From contig NZ_LN909042.1 of NCBI RefSeq assembly GCF_001486585.1, positions 62,001-126,000 of the forward strand: a stretch of DNA of 64,000 nucleotides, written 5' to 3'. How positions within the stretch are numbered: the first letter of the stretch is position 1; every line of letters starts with the position of its first letter. Made by a program: the position numbers and the translations under genes. Under the pieces are notes generated by a model. The model was given only the letters and a program-made list of their open reading frames with translations. It was not told the DNA's origin and ran no database searches. This document shows positions 54,987 to 64,000 of this stretch, in pieces. The DNA is from Paenibacillus senegalimassiliensis. GTDB taxonomy: Bacteria; Bacillota; Bacilli; Paenibacillales; Paenibacillaceae.

Positions 54987-55319
54987 GTGCAGACGATTAT
55001 TGTTAAATTGAATCCTATGCTGATGAAGAATCCCGATTTGGATATACGTTATGTTTTGCCGGATACGCTGGAGGCTTATACGGATAAGAGCATTATGGAC
55101 CAAGGCTATGATTATTTGAATGATGCTAGCCATAGCATTGGAATTTGGCTGAGCTGCATGAATGCAGAGCGTGATTATTTGAAGGTGCTGGAGTGCTTTA
55201 AGGAGCAACTGATTTTGAATAATGATCTGCTACATTGCACTGAGCTTTATATCAGCACGGACGAAGTAGCCGAGTTAGCGGATTGTACGAAGGTCTACCC
55301 GTTGGACTCGTCGGGGTAG
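54987..55319 (+). CDS. Small protein of unknown function downstream of array 2
   Basis: 110 residues from GTG 54987 (MQTIIVKLNPMLMKNPDLDIRYVLPDTLEAYTDKSIMDQGYDYL), with GAAGGTGAGGGGAG just upstream. It is acidic, with no signal peptide or membrane segment and an alternating beta/alpha look. GIWLSCMNAERDYLKVLECFKEQLI is its most distinctive part. The 176 bp between the last repeat and this start show nothing further. I do not recognise a family. It may be co-transcribed with the hydrolase 34 bp downstream. Confidence 0.65.
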   Translation: MQTIIVKLNPMLMKNPDLDIRYVLPDTLEAYTDKSIMDQGYDYLNDASHSIGIWLSCMNAERDYLKVLECFKEQLILNNDLLHCTELYISTDEVAELADCTKVYPLDSSG

Positions 55320-55353
55320 TTTTGGTTAGAGAATAGGGAGGTATCTATCAACT

Positions 55354-56220
55354 TTGCCTACTACGCACACTTTTGGAACCAGTCATTATCTGGATGTTGG
55401 CGCAGGCCGTAAGCTGCATTATATGGTGAAGGGTGAGGGGACGACTACGGTCGTTTTTGAATCAGGGATGGGAGCTTCGAGGGCGGCGTGGGGGCTGGTG
55501 CAGCCTGCGATTGCCCAAGCTGTTCGTACCGTGGTCTATGACCGAGCCGGACTCGGCAGAAGTGATGCTGATAACGAGCCTCGTACCCTTGAACGGATTA
55601 CTGGTGATTTATTAGCCTTGTTAGGCGAGCTTGGGCCGGGCCCCTTTATTCTGGTGGGTCATAGCTGGGGAGGGCCGATAGTGCGCCGGGCAGCAGAGAA
55701 GCTGCTCGCTTCCTCTTCTGTGACTATTCAAGGTCTGGTGCTGGTTGATCCTTCGGATGAGCACGTAGACTTATATTTCTCCAAGGCGGCAGCGCTCAAC
55801 TTTGCCCTGCTAGGCAAGTTGCTGCCCGGCATTGCCAGACTGGGACTATATCGGCGCATGTCTGGTGCCCCTCCTAAGAACCTGCCTCAGGATATAAGGG
55901 AGGAGCATCTGCGGGAGGACTTCACCTTACAGGCAGCCAAGGCCTCGGTTGCCGAGATGACGACGTTTCTGAAGGATCTGAAGGAACTACGCCATCACCC
56001 GGCCGAACTGGGCCATCTGGAGGTGGTAATTCTGTCCGGCACGATGATAACGAGGATGGAGCGAAGAACGCGCCCAGCCCTCATTGCCGCCCACCGCAAG
56101 AGTGTGTCGCTTCTGACAAATGCCCGGCATGTAGAAGCCCCACGCTCAGGACATATGATCGTCAACACCGAACCGGAGTTGATAATAGAAGTCGTGCTCC
56201 AAATGATACGAGATGAGTAG
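55354..56220 (+). CDS. Alpha/beta hydrolase with serine nucleophile
   Basis: 288 residues. DRAGLGRSD lies near 70, the nucleophile elbow VGHSWGGPI near 103, the acid region VVILSGT near 230 and the base histidine in PRSGHMI. The set is complete for an esterase, lipase or C-C hydrolase. The start is assigned to TTG 55354 with GGGAGGT upstream at a rather long spacing, so it is uncertain. The substrate is unknown. Confidence 0.82.
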   Translation: MPTTHTFGTSHYLDVGAGRKLHYMVKGEGTTTVVFESGMGASRAAWGLVQPAIAQAVRTVVYDRAGLGRSDADNEPRTLERITGDLLALLGELGPGPFILVGHSWGGPIVRRAAEKLLASSSVTIQGLVLVDPSDEHVDLYFSKAAALNFALLGKLLPGIARLGLYRRMSGAPPKNLPQDIREEHLREDFTLQAAKASVAEMTTFLKDLKELRHHPAELGHLEVVILSGTMITRMERRTRPALIAAHRKSVSLLTNARHVEAPRSGHMIVNTEPELIIEVVLQMIRDE

Positions 56221-56236
56221 CGGCAAGGGTACACAA

Positions 56237-56270
56237 AAAATGCTTGGACATAGACTTGTCCAAGCATTTT
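56237..56270. terminator. Strong bidirectional terminator
   Basis: AAAATGCTTGGACA (56237-56250) pairs perfectly with TGTCCAAGCATTTT (56257-56270). It ends both the hydrolase and the bgl operon. Confidence 0.92.
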
Positions 56271-56297
56271 CCGATTTTCAAGTCATGTAACTACGAC

Positions 56298-57134
56298 TTA
56301 AGCTCGATTCACTACCCTGTGAATATGAACAGTCAGGTAGATCATCTCACTGTTGGAGATGGTACGTTGATAGTTTTTTTCAATATACTTGTAAATCCGA
56401 ACGGCACACTCAAATTCCTTCACGTAAGTTGTCTGAACTTGTTCATACAGAAAGCCATCGTCCGACTCCATACTGATGTTATCCAGCAGACGCTGAGCAA
56501 AATACTGCAAGTGGGTGACAAAGCGTGAATAATTGAGCGAGTCGTGATCAAGGGTTACACCGAACTGGTACGAGACGATGTTCATGATGTCCTTGATGAT
56601 ACCAGCGATTTTGACGCTTTGCGACATATTATTGGAGGACTGCCTGGCATTCACCAGATGGAAGGCAATATTGCCCGCCTCTTCTTCGGGGAAGACGAGA
56701 TTAAGTTCTTCTAGCAGTAGATTAAGGCCATATTTGCCAACCTTGAACTCTTCCGGATAGAATCGCTTCACTTCCCAGAAGAGGCGGTTTTGAATATTAA
56801 CATTCTGCTGTAGCCGCTGCACTGCAAAGTAAATATGATCGGTGAGTGCCACATAGATATGCTCGTTAAGTTCAACCTGAAGCGTCTCCTTGGCATAAGC
56901 GATAATGCGGCTTGAGATATCGAAATATACGTCCGGGATATCGCGGGAGAGCCGAATGACATCACTGGATGCCTGCTCATCCTTGAGCACAAATACACGC
57001 TCATAATCATCCTGACTCAAAAGATTGCCCATCTCATAATTGCACCCGATGCCCTTGCCCATGACGACCACTTCCTGACCCGTATCGTCGGAGGCGATAA
57101 CTACACTATTATTCAGCTTCTTGATGATTCGCAT
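56298..57134 (-). CDS. licT: LicT/BglG-family transcriptional antiterminator
   Basis: 278 residues. The N-terminal RNA-binding domain (MRIIKKLNNSVVIASDDTGQEVVVMGKGIGCNYEMG) is followed by PRD1 and PRD2. Regulatory histidines are visible in LTDHIYFAV and NIAFHLVNARQ (PRD1) and in FVTHLQYFAQRLL and LTVHIHRVV (PRD2). It binds the RNA antiterminator in the bglP leader and lets transcription pass the terminator when beta-glucoside is present and HPr phosphorylates PRD2. It is the last gene of the operon. Confidence 0.94.
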   Translation of the reverse strand: MRIIKKLNNSVVIASDDTGQEVVVMGKGIGCNYEMGNLLSQDDYERVFVLKDEQASSDVIRLSRDIPDVYFDISSRIIAYAKETLQVELNEHIYVALTDHIYFAVQRLQQNVNIQNRLFWEVKRFYPEEFKVGKYGLNLLLEELNLVFPEEEAGNIAFHLVNARQSSNNMSQSVKIAGIIKDIMNIVSYQFGVTLDHDSLNYSRFVTHLQYFAQRLLDNISMESDDGFLYEQVQTTYVKEFECAVRIYKYIEKNYQRTISNSEMIYLTVHIHRVVNRA

Positions 57135-57184
57135 TCTGTCTCCACCTTCTTTGCTCCCGCCTGCGGCACAAGGTTACCGAAGAA

Positions 57185-58645
<1,461 letters not shown>

Positions 58646-58701
58646 GATGATCGTCCTCCTTAGTCTAGTTGAATGCACATCCATATCGTAGCGAGATGAG
58701 C

Positions 58702-60621
58702 TTATAGCACGGAAATGAGTTCATCGCCTGGGCGAATTTGCTGATTCTCATTGCCGATAACGTCGAGATAATCTGAGGTATTGGTAATAATCACTGGGGT
58801 GATGATATCGAACCCCGCGGCTTGAATCTCCTCAATACTGAATTGAATCAGAGGATCACCAACCTTCACCTTATCTCCGGCTTGTACGAGATTATCATAG
58901 AACTGTCCCTTCAGACGGACCGTGTCGACCCCGATATGCATCAACACCTCCACCCCTTCATCAGAGGTGACAGAAATGGCGTGTTTGCTCTTAGTCAGCG
59001 TGGTAACGGTCCCGTTAACCGGAGACACCAGAATGCCTTCCTCCGGTATAATGGCAATGCCTTTGCCCATCAACTCGTCGGAGAATATCTTGTCGTCGAC
59101 ATTGGAGAGATGGACGGCTTTTCCCTGAAGGGGACTGAAGATGGGAAGCTGCTTTTTGGCGTGAACCGCTGTTGCAGCCTCAACCGGCTGATTGTTAACT
59201 CCTGACGAATGATTACTGTCATTTGGAGTTCCTGCCTTATTTGATGAATCCCCATCTACATTCTCATCCTTGAAGCCAATGAGGAGCGTAAGAACGAAGG
59301 AAAGGACCAAGGCAATGCTTGCTGTAATAATGGCGTTCAAGAAGTTGCTCGGAAATTGATCACTGACGAAGGACGGGAGCTTCAACAGCGAAGGAGAGAC
59401 CATGGCAAAGATTTTAAGCTTGACGATCCCGGCAAATACGCCGGAGATTAACCCTGCAATGATACTGGCGATCATCGGACGCTTGAGTCTAAATACAACG
59501 CCATAGATTGCCGGCTCAGTAACGCCCGATAGCAACGACGTAGTACCTGAAGAAATAGCAATTTGACGCATGGATTTGTCCTTCGTTCTGATAGCAACCG
59601 CGAAGCAAGCTCCGGTTAAGGAGAAGATCGCTGACAGAGAGCTCACGGCCATTAGCCCGTCATAGCCATAGGTTGCAATCGACGTAATGATAGCAGGGGT
59701 AAAGGCCCAGTGCATACCGGTCATGACCAACAGAGGCTTGAACCCGGACAAAATGGCCAGGGCAAGCCAACCGATTTTCTCTTGGATAAAGTAAATACCG
59801 ACAGCCAGACCGTTGCCAAGATGATAACCCAGTGGCCCAACGGCAAGTAAGGCTACCGGAGCCATGACAAGTATAACGATCAGCGGCTTGAAGAAGACCT
59901 TGATAACGCCCGGAGACACCTTCTCGGCGAATCGTTCTACATAAGACATCAACCAGACAACAATAATGATCGGAATAACGGTTGAACTATAATTGACCAG
60001 AGTGACTGGAATACCTAACAATGAGACCGGTTCCTTATTGGCCACAAGCTCAGTCCATTTCGGGTGCAGCATAATCCCGGCAACAGCTAAGGCCAAATAG
60101 GGATTCACCTTGAACTTGTTGGCCGACGATAAAGCGAGCATAAAGGGTAAGAAGAAGAACACCGCATCGGCAAAGAAGGAGAGGAAGTAGTAGACCTGAT
60201 CCTCTGGTTTAAGTACGCCTGTCAAGACAAGCAAGGATACCAGCACCTTCATAATCCCTGCTCCTGCCAAAGCGGGCACAATCGGCGCCATCGTCGAAGA
60301 TAGAACATTCACCATTCTCAGAAAGAGATTCATCTTCTTTTTCGGTTCTTCATTTCCTTCAGGTGCTGTCGTTTGAGCAGGCAGCAACTTGGCGACTTCG
60401 GCATATACCTTGGGCACATCGTTGCCGATAATAATTTGATATTGGCCGCCGTTCTCCGTTGCACCTATGACTCCTGGCAAACGCTTGATTTCAGCAGCAT
60501 TTACCTTGTCGTAGTCCTTCAGCGTAAAGCGTAGTCTCGTCATACAGTGAATCAGGCTGGCTACGTTCTGCTTGCCGCCCACATGGTGCAAGATTCGTTC
60601 TGCAAGCTGGCTTCTGTCCAT
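58702..60621 (-). CDS. bglP: Beta-glucoside PTS transporter, EIIBCA
   Basis: 639 residues. EIIB comes first (phosphorylated C26 in SLIHCMTRLRF). EIIC spans about 100-450 with about ten membrane segments and GMHWAFTPAII. A charged linker leads to C-terminal EIIA (VLMHIGVDTVRLKGQF, with the active histidine in MHIG). It imports and phosphorylates beta-glucosides such as salicin, arbutin or cellobiose. ATG 60621 follows GGAGGAATGG; the TTG at 60636 lies upstream of this ribosome site. It is expressed from the promoter at 60813-60841 under antitermination control. Confidence 0.95.
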   Translation of the reverse strand: MDRSQLAERILHHVGGKQNVASLIHCMTRLRFTLKDYDKVNAAEIKRLPGVIGATENGGQYQIIIGNDVPKVYAEVAKLLPAQTTAPEGNEEPKKKMNLFLRMVNVLSSTMAPIVPALAGAGIMKVLVSLLVLTGVLKPEDQVYYFLSFFADAVFFFLPFMLALSSANKFKVNPYLALAVAGIMLHPKWTELVANKEPVSLLGIPVTLVNYSSTVIPIIIVVWLMSYVERFAEKVSPGVIKVFFKPLIVILVMAPVALLAVGPLGYHLGNGLAVGIYFIQEKIGWLALAILSGFKPLLVMTGMHWAFTPAIITSIATYGYDGLMAVSSLSAIFSLTGACFAVAIRTKDKSMRQIAISSGTTSLLSGVTEPAIYGVVFRLKRPMIASIIAGLISGVFAGIVKLKIFAMVSPSLLKLPSFVSDQFPSNFLNAIITASIALVLSFVLTLLIGFKDENVDGDSSNKAGTPNDSNHSSGVNNQPVEAATAVHAKKQLPIFSPLQGKAVHLSNVDDKIFSDELMGKGIAIIPEEGILVSPVNGTVTTLTKSKHAISVTSDEGVEVLMHIGVDTVRLKGQFYDNLVQAGDKVKVGDPLIQFSIEEIQAAGFDIITPVIITNTSDYLDVIGNENQQIRPGDELISVL

Positions 60622-60686
60622 GTTCCATTCCTCCAAGCGATGGGCAGCAAGACAAGGCTTCTGCCCTTCGTTTATTATGAGAACAC

Positions 60687-60756
60687 AAAAAAAGACCCAA
60701 TTGAAAAGGAGAGCACACCCTCAAAAAAGAGGCTTGCCTGCCTTACTCAATGGATC
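60687..60756 (-). terminator. Conditional terminator in bglP leader
   Basis: On the minus strand GATCCATTGAGTAAGG (60756-60741) pairs with CCTTTTCAATTGGGTC (60709-60694), allowing two single-base bulges and G-T pairs, and seven T residues follow (60693-60687). The 5' arm starts inside the antiterminator, so the two structures exclude each other. Confidence 0.75.
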
Positions 60757-60783
60757 CTGCCTGCTTGACCAGTCACACGTCCG
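60752..60783 (-). promoter_or_regulatory. Ribonucleic antiterminator (RAT) for LicT
   Basis: Reading the minus strand, GGACGTGTGACTG then GTCAAGCAGGCAGGATCC matches the bgl/lic RAT pattern (GGAT-TGT-ACTG...GCAGGCA...ACC). It lies about 30 nt after the -10 box and overlaps the first bases of the terminator by 5 nt, as in known bgl leaders. Confidence 0.75.
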
Positions 60784-60812
60784 TATTGGATATTTACTTG
60801 TCTTCTGCGTTT

Positions 60813-60841
60813 ACGATAACACGGAAAGAAAGCGGTGTCAA
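60813..60841 (-). promoter_or_regulatory. bgl operon promoter with overlapping cre site
   Basis: On the minus strand TTGACA (60841-60836), a 17-bp spacer and TATCGT (60818-60813) form a good sigma-A promoter. AGAAAGCGGTGTCA (60827-60840, plus strand) matches the cre consensus except at the first base and overlaps the -35 box, so CcpA binding would block the promoter when preferred sugars are present. Confidence 0.65.
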
Positions 60842-60896
60842 CCTAACATCTTGCGTTGTAAAAAGATGGAGAATAGGGCGGGTGAAAATGGATATT

Positions 60897-61760
60897 TCAT
60901 TTCAGCGCCCGTCCCACAATCCACTCCAGCCACTTCCAAGGCAGACGCTCCTTCCCCCAAAGCATAGCTCTTGCACCTTGGCCCACCGGGTAGCGTAGGC
61001 GGGGGGAACGTTTGGCGGCGATGCGGGCAATCAAGTGGGCCACTTGCCCAGGATCGGGGGCCTTCTGCCCGGCCAGCCTGGAGTAACGCAGCACGGCCTC
61101 CAGCCGCTCGCGGTAAGGCGAGTTCTCATGGCTGACGATTCGAGCCAGCCCTTTATGCCAGATCGCTGTGCGGAAAGCCCCCGGCTCTACCAGCACGACT
61201 CGTACGCCGTAGGGAGACATCTCATGGCGCAGGCTTTCACTGTAGCCCTCGATGGCAAATTTGGATGCGGCATAAGGACCATATCCCGGGAAGCCAACTC
61301 TACCGCTAACGCTGCCCACATTAATGATGCAGCCTGACCCGCGTTCCCGCATCTGCGGAAGAACGGCCTTGGTCATGGCGACGACACCGAAGAAGTTCGT
61401 CTCCATCTGCTGCCGCCAATCCTCCAGTGATAATTCCTCGATGTATCCACCCACAGCAAAGCCTGCATTGTTCACGAGCAGGTCGATTCGGCCGAACCGG
61501 GCCATGATCTCTTCCACCGCTTGGTGGATAGACTCACTGTCGGTGACGTCCAACTGTAACGGGATCACCGCATTAGCGACCAGTTCCTTCCGCGCCAGTT
61601 CCAGGAGATCTCCGGCTTTGCCGGGATCACGCATGGTGGCGGCTACCTGATACCCTTGCTTGGCCAGCGCTACGGCCGTCAGTAACCCAAAGCCACTGGA
61701 GGCTCCGGTGATGAGCGCGACGAGAGGATGTTCTGTGGGAGGTGAGCCTGCAACCATCAT
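60897..61760 (-). CDS. Short-chain dehydrogenase/reductase
   Basis: 287 residues of the classical SDR type. VALITGASSGFG is the cofactor site (near 15-26), LLVNNAG lies near 95, and INVGSVSGRVG supplies the catalytic serine. YAASKFAIEGYSESL carries the Tyr-x-x-x-Lys pair, and VEPGAFRT follows. The C-terminal LPWKWLEWIVGRAL may touch the membrane. AAGGAGAGATTTAA precedes ATG 61760. The substrate is unknown. No terminator is seen before the bgl promoter downstream. Confidence 0.88.
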   Translation of the reverse strand: MMVAGSPPTEHPLVALITGASSGFGLLTAVALAKQGYQVAATMRDPGKAGDLLELARKELVANAVIPLQLDVTDSESIHQAVEEIMARFGRIDLLVNNAGFAVGGYIEELSLEDWRQQMETNFFGVVAMTKAVLPQMRERGSGCIINVGSVSGRVGFPGYGPYAASKFAIEGYSESLRHEMSPYGVRVVLVEPGAFRTAIWHKGLARIVSHENSPYRERLEAVLRYSRLAGQKAPDPGQVAHLIARIAAKRSPRLRYPVGQGARAMLWGKERLPWKWLEWIVGRALK

Positions 61761-61809
61761 TTAAATCTCTCCTTTTTGAGCTTTCAGAGCTCATAGTGCG
61801 AGTTTAAAA

Positions 61810-62048
61810 AGACGAATTTCTAGGACCAAAGCTTATGCTTCCGATGTGCGTTTTTTCAAAACGCTTGGGTTGGATGAAGCTAGGCACTGAGGAGTGGAGC
61901 GTACGTAGTGGGTACGTGAGCACCTCAAATGTTTCTGCAAGAAACATACTACGGAAGCCTACGCTAGGCCCGGGTGAATTCAAGATTCGATGTCGAACCC
62001 ACTCCTCGAACAGCTTCGTTCTGGGAAGACGACTTTTTGAACAACCTC
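61810..62048. repeat. Interspersed non-coding repeat of Paenibacillus type
   Basis: This gap between the GNAT-like and SDR genes is filled by a structured element. GAGGAGTG near 61891 can pair with CACTCCTC near 62000. CGTAGT near 61905 pairs with ACTACG near 61950, enclosing the hairpin ATGTTTCT-GCA-AGAAACAT. The minus-strand edge starts with AGAGGTTGTTCAAAAAGTCG. I recall elements of this type between genes in many Paenibacillus chromosomes, but could not verify this. Open frames in it (about 61804-62118 minus, 61835-62071 plus) are not considered genes. Confidence 0.6.
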
Positions 62049-63350
62049 TTATAGTTTCATCCGCTGAATAATCGGCACACCGATAACGTGCAGCAGCTTC
62101 TCCAGCAGTGTCCAGCACATACGGACACCTAAGGAGAGGTGCTTGTCATACACCGCCATCACTTCCAGTTCAGCCACCGCTCCGCGATTACGCTTGAACT
62201 GTCCAACTCCGGAGCTCTCATGAAGCAGCAGGCTGCGTTCTGCGGCAATGCCGATCAGCACGGCGGACAGCATGCGGTATAACCCCAGCTTTTGGGGCTG
62301 GGAGGTGTCATAGCCGAAGAGGGGGGCGGTCATGACCCCATCCCGCGCAAAAAAGCCAAGAATGGCGTCCAATCGGCCATTTTTACGTAGTCCATGCAGT
62401 TCCAACGTTCCTGTAACGATGGCTGCATGGATGAAGCTTTCATTTAATTGTGGATTGCAGGCTGAATACTTGTCAATGTACAACATATCGTACAGTTCCT
62501 TGATTCGGGCGGCATCCTCAGGGCACATATCCTCCGGGCCGCATACGACGTAACCTTGCTTCGCAATCAACGCCCGGTCGCGCTTCACCAGCCAGCGAGC
62601 TTTGGCCGGGACGGGGGGAAGGGAAAGGGTATGTCCGGCGCTTGTGTTCCCTTTCTGAAGAGAACTCGGCTGGCTCGTCCTTCCGGTAGCTCCCTCATCA
62701 GCATCCACACTAGCAGCTTCACTAGCCTCCCCAAGGGCAGCGGCTTGGTGTCCCGAGCCATGCAGCAAATAAATCTGTCGGCTGGGGATCAGCTTGCAGC
62801 CCTGTTCGCGCATCGCCGTCAGATAGGGCCCGGTCGTCGCATCGTTCAGTGAGCGGCAGATCAACACATGAAGAGGGTAACGCTGCTGCAATACCTGCAT
62901 AAGCTGCTTTAGCCGTTCTGGCGACACCGGCGGGAAGAGATTCGTAGATACCAGCCAATTGTTCACCTGAACGACCCGGTTGAAGTGAACACGCCGCAGC
63001 AGAGAGCCGATTCCGCTGAGCAGGCCGCCAAGCACGGCTTCGGCAGGACGGTTCCCGAGCAAAGCCAATTCTTCCCGCGCATACGTCACAAAGTGAGTGT
63101 ACGGGGAGCAGACATAGGAATTGCCATACTCCTCGTCATTGACGGTCACCGGCAGCGGCACCCCATCCACAGTGACCACCAGCAGCCGGGTGCGCACATT
63201 ATTGATGTACTGTTCCACCGAGGGGGCAAGCAGGAGCGGGAGCAGATAGTTCCTGGCATATTGCCCGTATTCCGTATCCGGCCATTTCAGATCAGAGATA
63301 TTCTTCTCATCGTAAAAATGAATCCCCACCGCGCCACTCACATCTGCCAT
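62049..63350 (-). CDS. GNAT-like acyltransferase, function unknown
   Basis: 433 residues from ATG 63350 (MADVSGAVGIHFYDEKNISDLKW). An N-terminal alpha/beta region (about 1-200) is followed by a low-complexity Ser/Ala/Gly insert (about 210-245). A C-terminal region has FIHAAIVTGTLELHGLRKNGRLDAILGFF and GLYRMLSAVLIGIAAERSLLLHESSGVGQFKRNRG, which resembles a GNAT acceptor fold. The start overlaps the ligase stop by 13 bp. An ATG at 63443 is an alternative, but would overlap the ligase by over 100 bp. It probably works with the adjacent adenylate-forming enzyme. Confidence 0.62.
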   Translation of the reverse strand: MADVSGAVGIHFYDEKNISDLKWPDTEYGQYARNYLLPLLLAPSVEQYINNVRTRLLVVTVDGVPLPVTVNDEEYGNSYVCSPYTHFVTYAREELALLGNRPAEAVLGGLLSGIGSLLRRVHFNRVVQVNNWLVSTNLFPPVSPERLKQLMQVLQQRYPLHVLICRSLNDATTGPYLTAMREQGCKLIPSRQIYLLHGSGHQAAALGEASEAASVDADEGATGRTSQPSSLQKGNTSAGHTLSLPPVPAKARWLVKRDRALIAKQGYVVCGPEDMCPEDAARIKELYDMLYIDKYSACNPQLNESFIHAAIVTGTLELHGLRKNGRLDAILGFFARDGVMTAPLFGYDTSQPQKLGLYRMLSAVLIGIAAERSLLLHESSGVGQFKRNRGAVAELEVMAVYDKHLSLGVRMCWTLLEKLLHVIGVPIIQRMKL

Positions 63351-64000
63351 CTCCTCTCTACCCGCCGTAGCTTCGTTATTCCAGGGACAACATTGTATGG
63401 GGTAAAAGTCAGCTTCGGCGGCTTGCAGCCCAGCCGATCGCATAGATTAGCAAGCTCCCTCTGGATAGCTGCCTCCAGGGCGGCATCCTGTTCTCGCCCG
63501 GCGCGCAGCACCAGCGAGATGTCGAATTGCTCCGCGCCGGTTTGTACCACGCGGTAATGCTCAATATCGGGCGAAGCCCCGATGACCGCGCGGGTAATGA
63601 AGTCCGGAAACACGGCCACGAATTCGCCGCTCACGGAATGTGGCAGATAGAGGATATCGTCGCAACGGCCCTCGATCCGTTCGATAGCCGTATAGGCCAA
63701 GCCGCAGGGACAAGGCTTCGCCGCTTCGGTCAAAATATCGTTCAGTCGGTAACGGACAATCGGCTGCGAGGTTCGGGAGAAGTCCGTAATAATTGGTACG
63801 AAGCGACGGGACTCGGTATCCAGGTACTCCTTCTCCACCAGAACTAGGTCCTCATTTAAGTGCAATGTGCCATGCTCACAGGTATAGCCGAGAAAGCCCT
63901 CCGTGCACTGATACGCCTGATGCACAGGCAGACCCAAGCCCAACTCGATATATTTGCGGTCGAGTGGGTCCAGCACCTCCGCTACCGAGATCAGCTTGTG
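63338..64000 (-). CDS. Adenylate-forming ligase, phenylacetate-CoA ligase/F390 synthetase-like (partial)
   Basis: The reading frame is open to the window edge; about 220 C-terminal residues are visible. YQCTEGFLGYTCEHGTLHLNED (the acyl/AMP-binding TEG motif), PIVRYRLNDIL (the Y-R-x-x-D motif) and CPCGLAYTAIERIEGRCDDIL place it in the phenylacetate-CoA ligase/coenzyme F390 synthetase-related branch of adenylate-forming enzymes. It would activate a carboxylate as an acyl-AMP or acyl-CoA for the downstream GNAT-like enzyme. The substrate is unknown. Confidence 0.8.
   Translation of the reverse strand, partial: HKLISVAEVLDPLDRKYIELGLGLPVHQAYQCTEGFLGYTCEHGTLHLNEDLVLVEKEYLDTESRRFVPIITDFSRTSQPIVRYRLNDILTEAAKPCPCGLAYTAIERIEGRCDDILYLPHSVSGEFVAVFPDFITRAVIGASPDIEHYRVVQTGAEQFDISLVLRAGREQDAALEAAIQRELANLCDRLGCKPPKLTFTPYNVVPGITKLRRVERRWQM

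Noticed and set aside
61804..62118. 104-residue minus-strand and 78-residue plus-strand open frames in the intergenic repeat
   Set aside because: They overlap a structured non-coding element, have no ribosome sites, and show no protein-like pattern.

Overview
The window looks like chromosome of a spore-forming Firmicute of the Paenibacillaceae. The reasons are near-balanced GC, AGGAGG-type ribosome binding sites with frequent GTG and TTG starts, LplB/YtcP-type sugar permeases without a local ATPase, large two-transmembrane AraC sensors, and an interspersed non-coding repeat of a kind I associate with Paenibacillus. No tRNA, rRNA, insertion sequence or prophage gene was seen. The genus is an inference.

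Layout. (1) 1-171 is the start of a membrane-anchored sensor that leaves the window. (2) 354-7381 is an RNA-repair island: Hen1 RNA 3'-end methyltransferase and Pnkp kinase-phosphatase-ligase on the plus strand, two WYL-domain regulators on the minus strand, and a divergent RlaP-type nucleotidyltransferase. (3) 7450-10615 holds an alpha/beta hydrolase with a divergent LysR regulator, and a DUF4261-like protein. (4) 10811-18039 is a regulator with a GGDEF-like fold followed by six tightly packed catabolic genes (epimerase, DapA-like aldolase, both serine dehydratase subunits, M20 amidohydrolase, double GNAT). The two are separated by a perfect 12-bp inverted repeat that may be the operator. (5) 18100-34859 is a polysaccharide locus: GH20-like hexosaminidase, AraC sensor, two Gfo/Idh oxidoreductases, a three-gene sugar ABC importer, a 1412-residue alginate-lyase/heparinase-type lyase and a PL1 pectate lyase. 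(6) 34977-36575 has an unknown protein and MscL. (7) 36742-41890 is a two-component system with a MacB/FtsX-type ABC exporter. (8) 42259-54810 is an AT-rich divergent pair (small unknown protein and XRE regulator with repeated operator-like sites), then a complete type I-C CRISPR-Cas system with an array on each side of the cas operon. (9) 54987-56220 holds a small unknown protein and a serine hydrolase. (10) 56298-60841 is a bgl operon (bglP, GH1 glucosidase, licT) with promoter, cre, antiterminator and terminator all readable; the glucosidase gene has an in-frame stop at codon 7. (11) 60897-64000 holds an SDR oxidoreductase, an interspersed repeat, a GNAT-like protein and a partial adenylate-forming ligase.

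How the parts work together. The clearest defence content is the RNA-repair island, which would counter ribotoxin cleavage of RNA, and the type I-C system. The two CRISPR arrays are a matched pair. Their repeats differ by a compensatory base pair in the stem. Their leaders share one inverted-repeat motif exactly 123 bp before the first repeat. They hold one identical 34-nt spacer. The polysaccharide and bgl loci fit a plant- or soil-associated saccharolytic lifestyle. Functions come from motifs read by eye; no database search was run.
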